DNA of 64,000 nt from Darksidea phi (GCA_030770425.1 JASJFT010000070.1:124001-188000), one strand, 5' to 3'; shown: positions 1 through 9,661, counted from the first letter of the stretch. Numbers and translations are program-made. The notes: generated by a model from the sequence alone, not told the origin.

Positions 1-2
1 AA

Positions 3-332
3 ATCGCTGATCTAAAAGCAGCCTGTCTAAGTATGATTAATTACCCTCTTCGCTCGCCAGATGCTGACGTAATTGCAGAACAAGTGAGAGGAGTTACAGG
101 ATTAGGAGGGAGAAATCTTGCCATCGTTCTGCGTCAAACATCCTCGAATTCCCAGTGGTATGCCGCCTTGAAAGACCTAAGCTCGGATAAATACCTGAAG
201 ATATGGATGAATCGCAGCAAAACGTTCTCCACACAGATCGAAGCTCTTCAGGCATACCTGGATTTTGTAAAGAGGATGAAAGAGGGCTGCAGGTTGTTTC
301 CCATGTCGCGGACGGCGGGCAAGAGCAAGTGA
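3..332 (+). CDS. Partial hypothetical protein, C-terminal part
   Basis: The frame is open from the left window edge to a TAA/TGA-type stop at 330-332, so this is probably the last exon of a gene running off the window. A methionine at 33 would give 99 residues, but the frame has no stop upstream of it and no reason to prefer that start. The product is soluble-looking, mixed alpha/beta in composition, with a basic C-terminal end (ending in a TAGKSK tail). I do not recognise the family. Base composition is balanced and CpA/TpG are normal, unlike the RIP blocks. It could be a chance frame; confidence is limited. Confidence 0.35.
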   Translation: MADLKAACLSMINYPLRSPDADVIAEQVRGVTGLGGRNLAIVLRQTSSNSQWYAALKDLSSDKYLKIWMNRSKTFSTQIEALQAYLDFVKRMKEGCRLFPMSRTAGKSK

Positions 333-1127
333 TGGTCTAGGGATGAATGAACAACACCCGATAGATGCGAAGTGCCCGCCTAGCAACAAAAGAGCAGCGC
401 AAACTATCATGGGCGGATCTAGGCAGCGCATATTCGATGGAAGACTAATGGTGCGCTAAAGAACCTGGGAAGATTGCGCAAAAGGAATCTCACAGGAGCA
501 CTCCGTTAAGGCGTCTGGAAGAATATGACGCAGATACACAATCAAAAAGCTAGCTGCGCGCCGGCTGCGCACTGTCCGTATCATTCTGTATATAAGATAG
601 CTTGCTGGCAAGGCATGTATAGTTACTATAACTTGTAATATTAATACCTAATGGAGGAATTGTTGTCGAAGGCATCTTTTGCCGGTGCATATGCGCGAAG
701 TATAAAGCAGGCGCTGTTCCGTGTTATTTATTAGTCACGCCGCAGTAATTCTCTCATATTGTTAGCTCGTTCGAGTAAATAGGAACATATACCTCGCATG
801 CTAGACTAGGCCGCGTCGCTTTTGCCTTGTGCAGACTCAAGATCCAAGTTGGGGCTGTCTTCAACACCCGAGAGAACTGTTGGGGCGACAACGACAACAA
901 TGAAATGCGTATATTGAGGCATGGCTCGGCAGCTTTTGTCACGCTTCCTACCGCACTAGAAATCCTTCCCAGCGTTCTACGAATAGTTTTATGGGCTACT
1001 GCGCTCATCGATGAGGATGCTTTCCATTTCTAGCTAATAGCCAACTTCGACACCGCGCTTGCTCGTTAGTACTACTAGCATTGCCCCGCCAAAGGGCACC
1101 CTAGCCCGTACCCAGGTGGAGGCAAGC
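333..1127. other. Intergenic, nothing recognised
   Basis: GC-balanced DNA with only short overlapping open frames on both strands (for example around 754-1033) that look like chance. No RNA gene, repeat or transposon end is visible by eye. Confidence 0.5.
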
Positions 1128-1290
1128 TTAGAACAAACGGAGCGTAGTCGTGACGGCCGCGTCGATGAGCAGGCTAGTACCGTTGATATAACTTGCAGCC
1201 GGGCTGCACAAGAAAGCAATAACGTCTGAAACTTCCTCACACTCAGCTGCACGCTTGATAGGAACAACCGCCGAGACCAACCCCCGGACT
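1128..1290 (-). pseudogene. C-terminal relic of a short-chain dehydrogenase/reductase
   Basis: Read on the minus strand from about 1290 to the stop at 1128-1130, the translation has the classic end of a classical SDR: an 'EEVSDVIAFLCSPAASYINGT' type stretch in which the (P)EE(V)(A/S)...FL.SP.ASYI.G pattern precedes the final strand, followed by 'LLIDAA' where SDRs have a V(D)GG-like motif. The N-terminal Rossmann part, the TGxxxGxG motif and the catalytic YxxxK are absent in the DNA upstream, which instead is the coding frame of the acidic protein at 1243-2004. Only about 50 residues of the usual 250 remain, so it is a relic. Family call is from motif memory; truncation is seen directly. Confidence 0.6.
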
Positions 1291-2004
1291 CTTCTTCCGG
1301 TCGTTTGTATCTAGCATTTCACGGCATTTGAGCAACAGATACCCCCAAACAAACGCATTATGCCGGGTGACCCGAAACCTGTTGCCCTTGAAGACGCCCA
1401 GGCGTTCCAGCTCGATGGTGTACTGGTACGTATGACGGAGGACGTAATCCTCGGTAGTCCAGATCTGCATATCCCAATGCGACGGATGAGAGTACATCAT
1501 CGATTTGATCCCTTCGCACCCCGCGAGACGATTCGCGTACCATTCTGCAGGCCGATCCTGTGGCTTGTTCTTCTCACCGGATTCCATGATTTCCTTCGCG
1601 GGTTCTAAGACCATCTTCTTGTGCTGTTGCGCTATAGCCACAACGTCAGGGTTTTCGAGGAGAAGGAGGTCCATCTCGGACGTGGAGATTTGGAAGAGCT
1701 GCGCGAGGACACCTGGGTTTGCGTAATAATAGCTCGCGATTTTTACGAGAGAGCCATCCTTCTTGCAAAGGGTGGGAGCCGTATCCTCATCTTCATCAGT
1801 GCTTGCGCGGATGGAACCCTCGAGGGTCACTGAATCGTCGCTATCGCTCTCGTCCTCATCGTCACTGGCCGCCATGTCGTAGATTTTCTCCCCGCTTTGA
1901 GCGGCAATAGTGGGAGATGGGGAATTTTGGGATGTTATCCTCGAATCCTCCATGGAGGAGGCTGACGCTAAGTTATTCGTGGGTGCTACCCCTGAGTCGC
2001 CCAT
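1243..2004 (-). CDS. Acidic hypothetical protein, 253 aa
   Basis: An uninterrupted 253-codon frame starting at an ATG in good context (ACCATGG at 2004). Residues about 44-77 are very acidic and serine-rich (DDEDESDSDDS, then STDEDED), a likely disordered segment. Residues about 80-230 are more ordered, with a KKDGSLVKIASYYY start, a DRPAEWYANRLAG segment and an aromatic C-terminal part. No known domain is recognised. The last dozen codons (GVGLGGCSYQACS) lie in DNA that, in another frame, belongs to the SDR relic, so the natural C-terminus may be lost and the present stop accidental. No RIP signature. It is either a real gene with a captured 3' end or a truncated one. Confidence 0.5.
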   Translation of the reverse strand: MGDSGVAPTNNLASASSMEDSRITSQNSPSPTIAAQSGEKIYDMAASDDEDESDSDDSVTLEGSIRASTDEDEDTAPTLCKKDGSLVKIASYYYANPGVLAQLFQISTSEMDLLLLENPDVVAIAQQHKKMVLEPAKEIMESGEKNKPQDRPAEWYANRLAGCEGIKSMMYSHPSHWDMQIWTTEDYVLRHTYQYTIELERLGVFKGNRFRVTRHNAFVWGYLLLKCREMLDTNDRKKSPGVGLGGCSYQACS

Positions 2005-2088
2005 GGTCGAGATGGATCGTTCTGATAGAGAAGCCCAGGCGGTGATATTCGCTTTCCGGCGAGGACTGTTGACTGGAGAACTATTAGT

Positions 2089-2110
2089 TTATGGGCCTTT
2101 TGGGGATATC
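2089..2110. repeat. Third copy of the 2.8-kb repeat core
   Basis: The core TATGGGCCTTTTGGGGATA occurs here and again at about 2787-2805; a diverged copy lies at about 2865-2884. Confidence 0.5.
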
Positions 2111-2376
2111 GTCCGGACCGCTTCTGCGCGGCTGATATGCCTCTCTCTCTCACCTGCTTTGCTATTTATTTCTGCGAGTAGGACCTACAACGTGTTAATC
2201 AGGCTTCTATTACCTTTCAGCTGTGTTTTGGTGGGAACACACCTTGGAGGCGCTTGTAGGTGAAGGCCCGGCGCGTTGTCTGGCTTGATAGCCGTGCGTA
2301 TCCTATTTCGAAAGCTGCGGAGCTGAAAAAGGCCTGATATAGCTACTAGGGTGAGGGCGGGCAAAGCGCTTAGGCG

Positions 2377-2430
2377 GGTCGAAAGCGGAGGGTGGAGGGT
2401 CGAAAGTGGAGGGTGGAGGGTGGAGTGGAG
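2377..2430 (+). repeat. 21-bp G-rich minisatellite
   Basis: Two 21-bp units (2377-2397 and 2398-2418) differ at one base (GGTCGAAAG then C or T, then GGAGGGTGGAG), followed by partial units GGTGGAG and TGGAG. The plus strand has many GGG runs here and just downstream, so it could form a G-quadruplex. Confidence 0.75.
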
Positions 2431-2772
2431 GAAAGTTGGGGAGGGGACAGTTATATTTTGGAGGCAGCAAACGGGCAGACGAGCCTCACGTGATTGGTGA
2501 CGTAATGAATAGTAATTTGACGTCGATACTGGCGGTGATAGAGCTCTAAGTGAAGGTGAAGGTGGAAGTGAAGTAGGCTACACGAATATGTACTAATGTC
2601 TTGGCATTGGGTACGTTACTACGTACCTTAGTACGTATAGCCTAGAATAGGCTATTCGGTATGGCCTATTCGATATAGCGCTAGTCGATCAGATTACACC
2701 AGGACTAGCACACGTTCCAAGCACTCAGCACGGCCGTATCGTCCCTTCGAATCGACTAGGTTGTATCCCTTG
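2431..2772. other. Intergenic, short direct and inverted motifs
   Basis: No gene seen. It contains a GTGAAGGTGAAGGTGGAAGTGAAG-like purine tract near 2550 and a cluster of GTACGT/TACGTAC and CTATTCGGTATGGCCTATTCG motifs at about 2608-2680 that look like degraded small repeats. Confidence 0.4.
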
Positions 2773-2909
2773 TAGGATTCTCCCTTATGGGCCTTTTGGG
2801 GATAATATCATAGAGAGACCTATATAGAAATGCTCGTATTGGTACCCGTTATAGGCTTCTCCCTTATAGGCTTTTTAAGGATAATATCCTATAGAGGCCC
2901 TTAGGTAGA
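2773..2909. repeat. Imperfect tandem duplication, about 57-bp units
   Basis: Unit 1 (about 2773-2828) and unit 2 (about 2852-2909) share the order TCTCCCTTAT, GGSCTTTT, GGATAATATC, TAGAG, TAGA, with differences mostly C/T or G/A. A short copy of the same core lies at 2089-2110. Confidence 0.6.
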
Positions 2910-2945
2910 CCTATTACTCGATCCAAGTACCTAATCGTGCGTTTA

Positions 2946-3287
2946 TCAGTCCGACGTATATTCTTCGTCGGCGTTGTCTTCGTCTTCGCTTTCTTTCTTA
3001 CTTGCCCTCTGGTCTTCCGGTTCTGTCGGCCATTCCGAGTCCTCGTCGTCTCTATCCGTCTCCTGAACGCCTAGCTTGGTAAGGCGTCCTCGTTTTTCCC
3101 TTACTACCTACTCTCCGTAGTCTTTCTCGAGCGTAGTAATTTTGTGTAGCGAGGTTGGTATCCGCCAAACCCTATATCCGCCGTATACTAGCGCCGCCGG
3201 CGGGTATCGTCCTATACTCCAGCTACCATCGCGGTCTGTCATCGTTCGCCAGCGTGTTGGCACTTGAAGTATGTCCCTTTTTGACAT
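2946..3287 (-). pseudogene. Decayed 113-codon reading frame with acidic tail
   Basis: On the minus strand, an ATG at 3287 opens a frame that runs to a TGA at 2946-2948 with a single internal TAG at about codon 60 (preceded by KDYGE). The first half is basic and aromatic (MSKRDILQVPTRWR, then a WSIGRYPP segment and GGYRVWRIP); the second half is strongly acidic and ends EDEDNADEEYTSD. The composition looks like protein rather than chance, and TAG is what RIP makes from CAG or TGG, so one mutation may have broken it. No family recognised. It could be the end of a larger transposon protein. Confidence 0.4.
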
Positions 3288-3312
3288 TTCGTCCTCATGA
3301 GCCGGTACGCCT

Positions 3313-3391
3313 GATACTATACCCCGATTCTTAATAAGGCTGTCCTAATTAAGGATAGGGACGCCATTTTTAAGAATAAGGATATAGTACT
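3313..3391. repeat. Small palindromic foldback, ~27-bp arms
   Basis: Left arm 3313-3340 (ACTATACCCCGATTCTTAA core) pairs with the right arm 3363-3391 (reverse complement core ACTATATCCTTATTCTTAA). The loop contains its own small palindrome TCCTAATTAAGGA. Arm differences are mainly transitions. Likely a degraded miniature element or a foldback remnant. Confidence 0.5.
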
Positions 3392-5379
3392 ATAGTATAT
3401 ATAATATTATCATAACAATTCTATAATTAGGGGGGGCAGGAACCCTAAATTAGGGGGGTTGGGCCCTAATTAGGGGTGCTCGGAACTGTAGTGTCGGAGC
3501 CTACATAATCTGCTTCGTTGTCCTCCTGAAAAACCCATGTCTCACGAAAGCCAATTACGAAAAACTTACTATCAAGTTCGATGTAAAGTGGTACAGAAGC
3601 GAGTTCTGAGTGCGGAACGACGGATCGCCTTCTTGGCAGTTTTCATTTCTATAAAGCTGTCGATTCGTATATAAGAACCGCACCACATGGGACCAAACCT
3701 CTATATCTTGTATATTCTTCTTTCGTGTTTCAAGATATTCGGAACGACATACTTTTTTGTGTAACCTTTTTGAGTTGTTCCGCGACTTTGACGATGCGAT
3801 GGCTGCTACTTATTCTATGTCAGCTCTTATCTATGCCACGGAGCGACAGATGTTACAATATATTGGAGCAGGTACGCTATGTGAGCGTTTCATCAAGGCA
3901 TCCAAAAGAAGGCATCAGTTTTGCTCCTGAAGATTGCCACTTCAGAAATATTTCATAAGGGAGGATGTATGACCTTGTGCTATGACGTTACAAGTTGGAG
4001 ATGCTTGTAACCTATAGTGATAGTGATAATTTGGAGCTTAGGTGAACGTTTATTGGGCATAGGCTCTAGACTAGATGTATGAGGCGCCCAAAATCGTCTT
4101 GTATATAGATCTCTACCACAATGTATATTCTACGGGAATGAGATAGACCTGGCAATAATTGATCGAATGTGTCGTATGTATCTCAAGCTCCAGGAGTGGA
4201 ATATGTATGTGTATCGAAAATAGATAACTGGGCTTGGTCGTGCACATACTCGATATGCCTTGATGTGAAGTGGATGAACAAATCGGCAGGGTGGCGTCGG
4301 GACGGTGTACCCGAGACGCGCTGTTGAGAATAGTGCCATGGTTTCTGAAGACTGGTCGCCTTCAAATTCTGATACTCGAATCTTATGCAGTTTCAGACAG
4401 ACTTTGATCTCATCATTATAAGCCGGTCGAAAAAAGGCCCACATCGAAACTAGGAGTAAGCCGCCGGTTGACGTGAATGCTATGAGAAACAAGTACCTTC
4501 TTCTTAAAGCCGACGTTGCGTGGTCCGACGCTGTTCTTGCTGTATTGTAATCCTCCTATTTCTTGCCTGTACCGGCTGTGATACAGATGCTGTATTTAAG
4601 TGTAGGCTCGCTTGAGAGGGGTGAAAATATCTCGATCGGTTTCCGCGCGCAACCGCGACCGAGATTGCGCCCTCGGACAGCGCACTCTTTGTGCTTTCAG
4701 TACGCGCCCGCACAGGGTTTTCGAATTTGCTACTGCCGCTCATTATTCGTACAGTATTCCGTAGTCCGCTTATAACGGTAGGGTCGGTGGGCGGTATGGG
4801 CCTTCATACTGCTTGCTCATGCTTTGAGGGAAGCCCGTTTCGAAACGCTAAACATGAAGGCTCTCGTCGAGTATGAGGCTGGCGAATCGACATTGTGTCG
4901 AGGTTGCAATCAAGTTGGGATCAATGAGTGGCTGTCGCGTTGTGGTCGCGGCAACCGTCCACCAATCAGCGATGAGCTCCTTAGGCGGACTACACCTGGG
5001 CACCTAGGCACTACTACAGCCTGTCGTATGTATTACGCATCATGTTCTATCTACTTATTCAGAAAACTCGGGACTATAGAAGAACTTGCTGGTTCCACCC
5101 GTCGAAATTAGCATTCCAGACGTGAAGAGCGTCGGAACGAGCTAAGTTGAGCAGCTTCGACAAGCATCGCGGAAAAACAACGGAGTGTTATGTCGCCATA
5201 GCGGATTTGCGTGGTAGACATCCCAGTTGTTTCGTCAACTGGCGGGCACGTGAATACGCGCATCGCGGGGACGTGATCGCCTTGGCGTGATCGCCCACTA
5301 TGTGGTAGCACGCGGTTTCGACAACCACCGCCTCCTCGTCCCGAAGCCATCTTCCCGCACAACAATCGTACCTCTACTT
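3392..5379. other. Intergenic, no supported gene
   Basis: GC-balanced DNA without a convincing gene. At 3425-3475 there is a short GGGG-rich stretch with facing CCCTAA and TTAGGG words. Open frames at 3725-3958 (plus), 4130-4492 (minus, starts with a hydrophobic stretch and only a non-ATG start) and 4824-5111 (plus) have no recognisable domain and overlap other frames of similar length, so I do not call them genes. Confidence 0.45.
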
Positions 5380-6187
5380 ATGCCTAAACGGTCGCGCTCT
5401 ATTAGCGATGACGCGCCCGATGGCAGCTCCTCCCCGAAGCGCTCGCGCACCGTACGCCGCTTCTCCACCGGCACCCCAACGGTCCTCTTACTCCCCCAAC
5501 GCCTCTTACTGTCGAGAACCTTACGTGCCATACCTGTCTACCCGAGAACCAGGCTATTTCTTGGTGTAACGATGCCTGCCACGATGACGAGGCCGCCGGA
5601 AGCCCTGTTCTGTCGAAAAGGTCCGAAGCCAAACCACCGGCGGTCGACTCCGAACACAAGCTTGCTTTCTACCGCATATACTTGAACCGGGGGAAAAGGC
5701 CTCCGAAAGAGCTGTACGACTTCATAGAGGACATGAGCAAGGCCCCGCGTCAGAGCTGTTCCCCCAATGCAGCACGCATCGCGAAGCAACAGAGGACGGC
5801 GTCTCGGTTGGCTGAGAAGGACGGCATCAACCTGCTCCTTAACCATCTTCTCTTCCAAGAGGAGAGCACGATCAGGAGCGGGGCGTGCCAAGACTGTCCC
5901 GCAAAATCGACATGAACCTCGAGAGGATATACCTGCCGCCGCCATACGATCGGACACTATTCAAAGAATTCGGGCTACTGGAAAAGCCACAGCTAGACAC
6001 TTCTATTGGCTACCGCACCACCAAAGAGGAGCTCCTCAGCCCAGAGCATGCCGCGCTCAACGAAATGCAGGAGTTTACACTCGCAAAGCGGACCATTTCA
6101 CCCACACAACACTTCCCCTTCCTTACTGCGCAGTGGAAGAGCCCACGGAACGGCGGCACCATCTACGACGCGAACCTCCAGTCTCAA
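5380..6187 (+). pseudogene. DUF7924-like fungal protein, broken and truncated
   Basis: The frame opens at ATG 5380 with a basic, serine-rich start (MPKRSRSISDDAPDG). About 35 codons on, a +/-1 shift near 5487 moves it to the frame that reads through LTCHTCLPENQAISWC, EHKLAFYRIYLNRGKRPP and ELYDFIEDMS. A second shift near 5880, in a run of Gs, moves it again to SRKIDMNLERIYLPPPYD and finally QHFPFLTAQWKSPRNGG. That last segment matches the FPFF.VE.KS....GGT.Y signature of the large DUF7924 family of fungal intracellular proteins. Homology ends abruptly at an LTR fragment starting at 6186, so the rest of the domain is missing. Two shifts plus truncation make it non-functional. The family is recognised from memory, hence moderate certainty. 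Confidence 0.6.
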
Positions 6188-6295
6188 TCCTTAAGAAGAT
6201 ATAATAGTAGGACGTAGGACTATATAGGGTCCGGTATATAATCGTAGCCGGGTCGATAATAATCTAGAAGTCCTTTAATAGAAGTAGACGTAATA
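6186..6295 (+). mobile_element. 3'-terminal fragment of a Gypsy-3 LTR
   Basis: These ~110 bases match the end (plus-strand sense) of the 186-bp LTRs at 55102-55287 and 63482-63667, from TCCTTAAG to the terminal GTAATA. It has no CpA or TpG, while the DNA on both sides has them normally, so the fragment was hit by RIP or arrived mutated. It forms the broken end of the DUF7924-like pseudogene. Confidence 0.85.
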
Positions 6296-6543
6296 CCTAT
6301 TATAAAGTAACTACCGTATTTTATAATATTTTCAGGCGTCTCTACTATAGCACTAGTATTACACTTTTAGGGCTGCTAGTAGTAATAATATAGTAGTATC
6401 TAAACTATAAAATCTTGCGATCACGCTAATTAGGGCTTCTTAGCCCTATAGCGGCCGTGAACAGCGGCCGCCTTCCTTCTCTTTCCTGGCATCTTGATTG
6501 TAAATAGCATCTGGACTGGACTCCTATCATGTAGACAATACCC
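6296..6543. other. Intergenic, AT-rich then GC-rich
   Basis: AT-rich sequence to about 6410, then a hairpin GGGCTTCTTAGCCC and a GCGGCCG...GCGGCCGC pair around 6435-6472. No gene seen; this lies downstream of the membrane-protein gene on the minus strand and may hold its 3' UTR. Confidence 0.4.
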
Positions 6544-8031
6544 TCAGTTGTAACCCTGTCTACTAGAATGACCTCCATCACCGTTGTAGTATCTGCTGTG
6601 TCTTTTCCTTTCTCTTTCGCTGTACGTGTGCGTGTACGATACTACAACGTCATCATGTCTGCGGTCTTCCATGGAACCAGATTCAACGTCCAGTACTGTT
6701 GTGAGTTGATTTTCGTCGGGACTCGCGAACGGGAAGCAGTCGGGTTGTATACCTGTTTGTTGAATGTTGGTAGTTATTGTCGAAATGGTTGCTTCTTCGG
6801 TGGCACCATGGCTGTTCAGGGCTTGCTCCAGTTCATGGCCGTGTTCGTTTGAAATCGGCTCACTTCCTGCAAATGACGGTCCATCAGCAGCAGGTAACGT
6901 TTCTAATGAGGGCGCCTCCTCAGGTCCGTTTTGTTCCTGGCTGTCAGAGTTTTGCTCCGAAGTAATGCTGCATCCATTCGACGCTAGCTCTGTTCCTATC
7001 AGCTCTACATCATGTTCAAGAAGTGGTGCTGCGCTCTCATTGATGGGCTCGGGTAGAAAGTACTTCCTGGCGCAAGAGTAGAGCACTCGCAGGAGACAGG
7101 CCAGGCCAATCAGGAAGGGAATGATTTGTCCTGGAGGTGTGATGGAGCTAACCCCGTCAATGTTGTTCCAGCGAATGCATAACTCGGTAGCAGCAATGAT
7201 GATGCTTGAGACAATGATGTTGGAAACTGTGTTGTACAGATGGTAGAAGTTGGCTCGGGCCTGAGAAACACTGTGACATTATTACTAAGCTGGCTTTCTA
7301 GTATACAATGGGGTTTGTAACCAAATAGAAAAACCGGTACGTTCTCTTTTAAACATGATGAAAAAATAGTCAGGATGAGAAAAAGGCTAAACTAACCTTT
7401 TAGGTTCGCTAAGACGATTGTATAGTTTCGGTAGTGTCCTCGAGGCTAGAGGAGTATATCTCAGGAACATTGAGACAGACCTTAGCACCAAAAAAGTGAG
7501 ATAAAGTCCAATATTGACAGCCCTGAAAATTTCGTTGTGAAGATCCACTTTGTAGAAGATAAACCCGAAGCGAGGACATGTTGATGGTAAAGACAAGGGA
7601 ACACGCATCGTCCAGAACCAAAGTTGAAACACACAGACGGTGCTGAGGATCAGATTATCCCACAACATAAGCAGAGGGCCTGTTGATGCACGAGAGAGGT
7701 TTCTGTGGAACAGGCTTGGATCCCAACGAGCATTGAAGCCGATTAGGAAACGCCAGAGTAAGATGAATACTCCGCTGAGAGTCTCGCCGAACGTGAGTAA
7801 GAGGGTGATATAGATTTCGATATTGTCCAGATCCGGGTGCCCATTTGTCTGCATGATCAAGGCAACAAATGATGCCGCTGTGAAGAAATGAATCGCGAGC
7901 CTGGTGGCGGGTATTTCCTTGGGGCATACATCGCTGGCGATGATAGCTGCAAGCCATTGAAGGTATAGGCCGACTCGAATACCCTTACCGTAGAGGTCTG
8001 GGTTGCCTTGAATTATGCAGTCAACATCCAT
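6544..8031 (-). CDS. Multi-pass membrane protein, two exons, 453 aa
   Basis: Exon 1 is 8031-7397 and exon 2 is 7270-6544; the 126-bp intron (7396-7271) has donor AAAAG|GTTAGT, a CTGAC branch-like site and acceptor CACAG|T. Joined length is 1362 bases, exactly 454 codons. The junction gives KSVSQARANFYHLYN, typical of a widespread Pezizomycotina family of unnamed integral membrane proteins that start with a C..GNPDLYG.GIR..LYLQW motif, present here at residues 5-26. About seven hydrophobic segments are visible (near 17-35, 45-62, 70-95, 118-140, 168-188, 226-245, 262-282), followed by an acidic Ser/Glu-rich cytosol-like tail of about 170 residues and a basic end. An in-frame upstream ATG at 8097 would add 22 hydrophobic residues; I prefer 8031 by family fit. 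No RIP signature; function unknown. Confidence 0.8.
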
Positions 8032-8349
8032 GATCCGAAATAAAAATAAATGGAAGTGTCTAAAGACGAGACTGTAGAGGAGATCGCGGTAATCCACTTA
8101 GTTGGTCTGAGAGTCAGATGTTATAGGGAAAATTGTAAGCAGTTATGAGCGCGCAATAGGGCACCACGCCTGGCCGGGTCGCAACCTAAAGTACTCGGCG
8201 ACGCGGGAAACTCGGGTGACTCATCCGACAAGTTAACGTGTCTTACCAGTAAGGATAGCCGACCCGCTCCGGCCATACAAGGGGGGAGTATGAACGGGCT
8301 GACCCGAGGTTCGGTGGTAAAAGGCCCGTGTATAGAAGCTGTGAGAATT
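8032..8349. other. Upstream region of the membrane gene and left island edge
   Basis: GC-balanced, presumably the promoter of the minus-strand membrane gene. CpA/TpG stop abruptly at about 8345, which marks the edge of the RIP block. Confidence 0.5.
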
Positions 8350-9124
8350 AAATACCTTATTTTATAAGCGTTTTACTAGTACTTAGAGGTACTAAATTCC
8401 GCCCTATTCTACTATAATACTAAAAATATCTAATTATTATCTTATATATTAAGAATATATTTAGATATAAACTCTTATTAAGAAGAATTATTAATTATAA
8501 GGGCGCTAGCTCTATACTACTAGGCCGACTAGCTAAAAGATATAGTACTTAGTATCGGTAACGATACTAAGGGTATTTATAGAATAATATATATACTAAT
8601 ACGAAGGTATTATAAGGTAGACTCGCTTAGTCTACTAGACTAAGCGAGGCGTATAACTAATATCGGCGTAATATTAATATAAAAGGTTTATATAAAGGTT
8701 TAAAATTCTTTACTTTATTATTATAAATTATTAAAATATTTCTATAATATTATTAAAGTTTTAAAATTATTACTTATTATTATTTCTTAATCTTTAGAGA
8801 TATAAAGCTAAAATCTAAAAATTATATAAATAGATATAATCTTCTATTTAAGTTATATAAAGAATTAGATATATTATCTTATATAATTTATATATATTAC
8901 TTATTTATACTATTTACTTTATTATAAAATATATTAAAGAATAAGTTTTCTAATTAAAATTAAATAATAATATTTAGATATTAATAAAATAAATTATTAT
9001 TTCTTTAGAATATAATCTATTTAAAAGATATATAAGATTATTAAGTTAATATTAAGTATTCTACTCTTTTTATATATAGTTTATTATTAAGTAGTTTATT
9101 ATAATATAGAAAATTAATATTATT
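8350..9124. mobile_element. Heavily RIP-mutated DNA, unassigned; possible HTH frame
   Basis: Very AT-rich with essentially no CpA or TpG. Between about 8480 and 8660 on the plus strand, one frame reading through TAG/TAA stops gives a patterned stretch (ALALYY..D.LKDIVLSIGN, then GIYRII) that resembles a helix-turn-helix of a Tc1/mariner- or pogo-like transposase. No DDE part or terminal repeats are seen, so this assignment is only a suggestion. From about 8700 on the sequence is almost pure A/T. Confidence 0.3.
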
Positions 9125-9229
9125 AAATAAACTATTTTACTTTTTATTATCTTAATATAGGATTTAAGTTAAGATTAATAGTATATTTATTATACTATTA
9201 CTTTTTCTAATAGGTTAAGATTAAGTTAA
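9125..9229 (-). mobile_element. Old Gypsy-2 LTR remnant, left piece
   Basis: The reverse complement matches the last part of the 435-bp Gypsy-2 LTR (15018-15032 plus 22790-23209, and 44407-44841), for example TTTATTAACTTAATCTTAA and AGTATAATAAATATA. It continues at 46052 after the inserted Gypsy-1a. The outer boundary near 9125 is approximate. Confidence 0.65.
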
Positions 9230-9234
9230 TAAAT

Positions 9235-9661
9235 TATTAAATAGGGTCTAGGTCTAATAGATTATTTAACCTCGTTTAGGGTTTATACTTAAGATAGAAA
9301 AGAAGAAGTAAAATAAGTAGATAATAGTTTAATTATATTAATAGATAAGGATTAATCTAGATTTAAATTAACTATAAGGGAAGAAAACTATTTAAGAGAT
9401 TCGTAATTATTATATATTAATTTAGTTTCCTTAAATCTATAGGATCTATAGCTCTATACTCCTATAGATCTATTAATCTATAAATCTATAGATCTATAGG
9501 ATCTATATTCGCTAAGGCTTATAGATCTATAGATCTATTATATAACTATCTATTCTTTAATTATAAGATCTATATCGTATTTCTTATTAGAACCTATAAT
9601 AGATTTTACCTCGAATATTTCTATTAGTTATTATTTTATAGTTCGTATATAATTTATAATA
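9235..9661 (-). repeat. Gypsy-1a 3' LTR
   Basis: 427 bp, the same length as its partner at 45625-46051. Contains several AGATCTATAGATCTATAG-type short repeats. A polypurine tract (reverse complement of CCCCTCTC at about 9668) lies just upstream in element sense. Confidence 0.9.

Noticed and set aside
1360..2263. Several plus-strand frames of 60-117 codons
   Set aside because: They are the complementary shadow of the 253-codon minus gene and its upstream region, without recognisable content.
3425..3475. Interstitial telomere repeat
   Set aside because: TTAGGG and CCCTAA words occur singly and in facing orientation, not as a tandem array.
9400..9540. AGATCTATAG short repeats as a CRISPR-like or satellite array
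   Set aside because: They are internal to the Gypsy-1 LTRs, irregular in spacing and present in all four copies.
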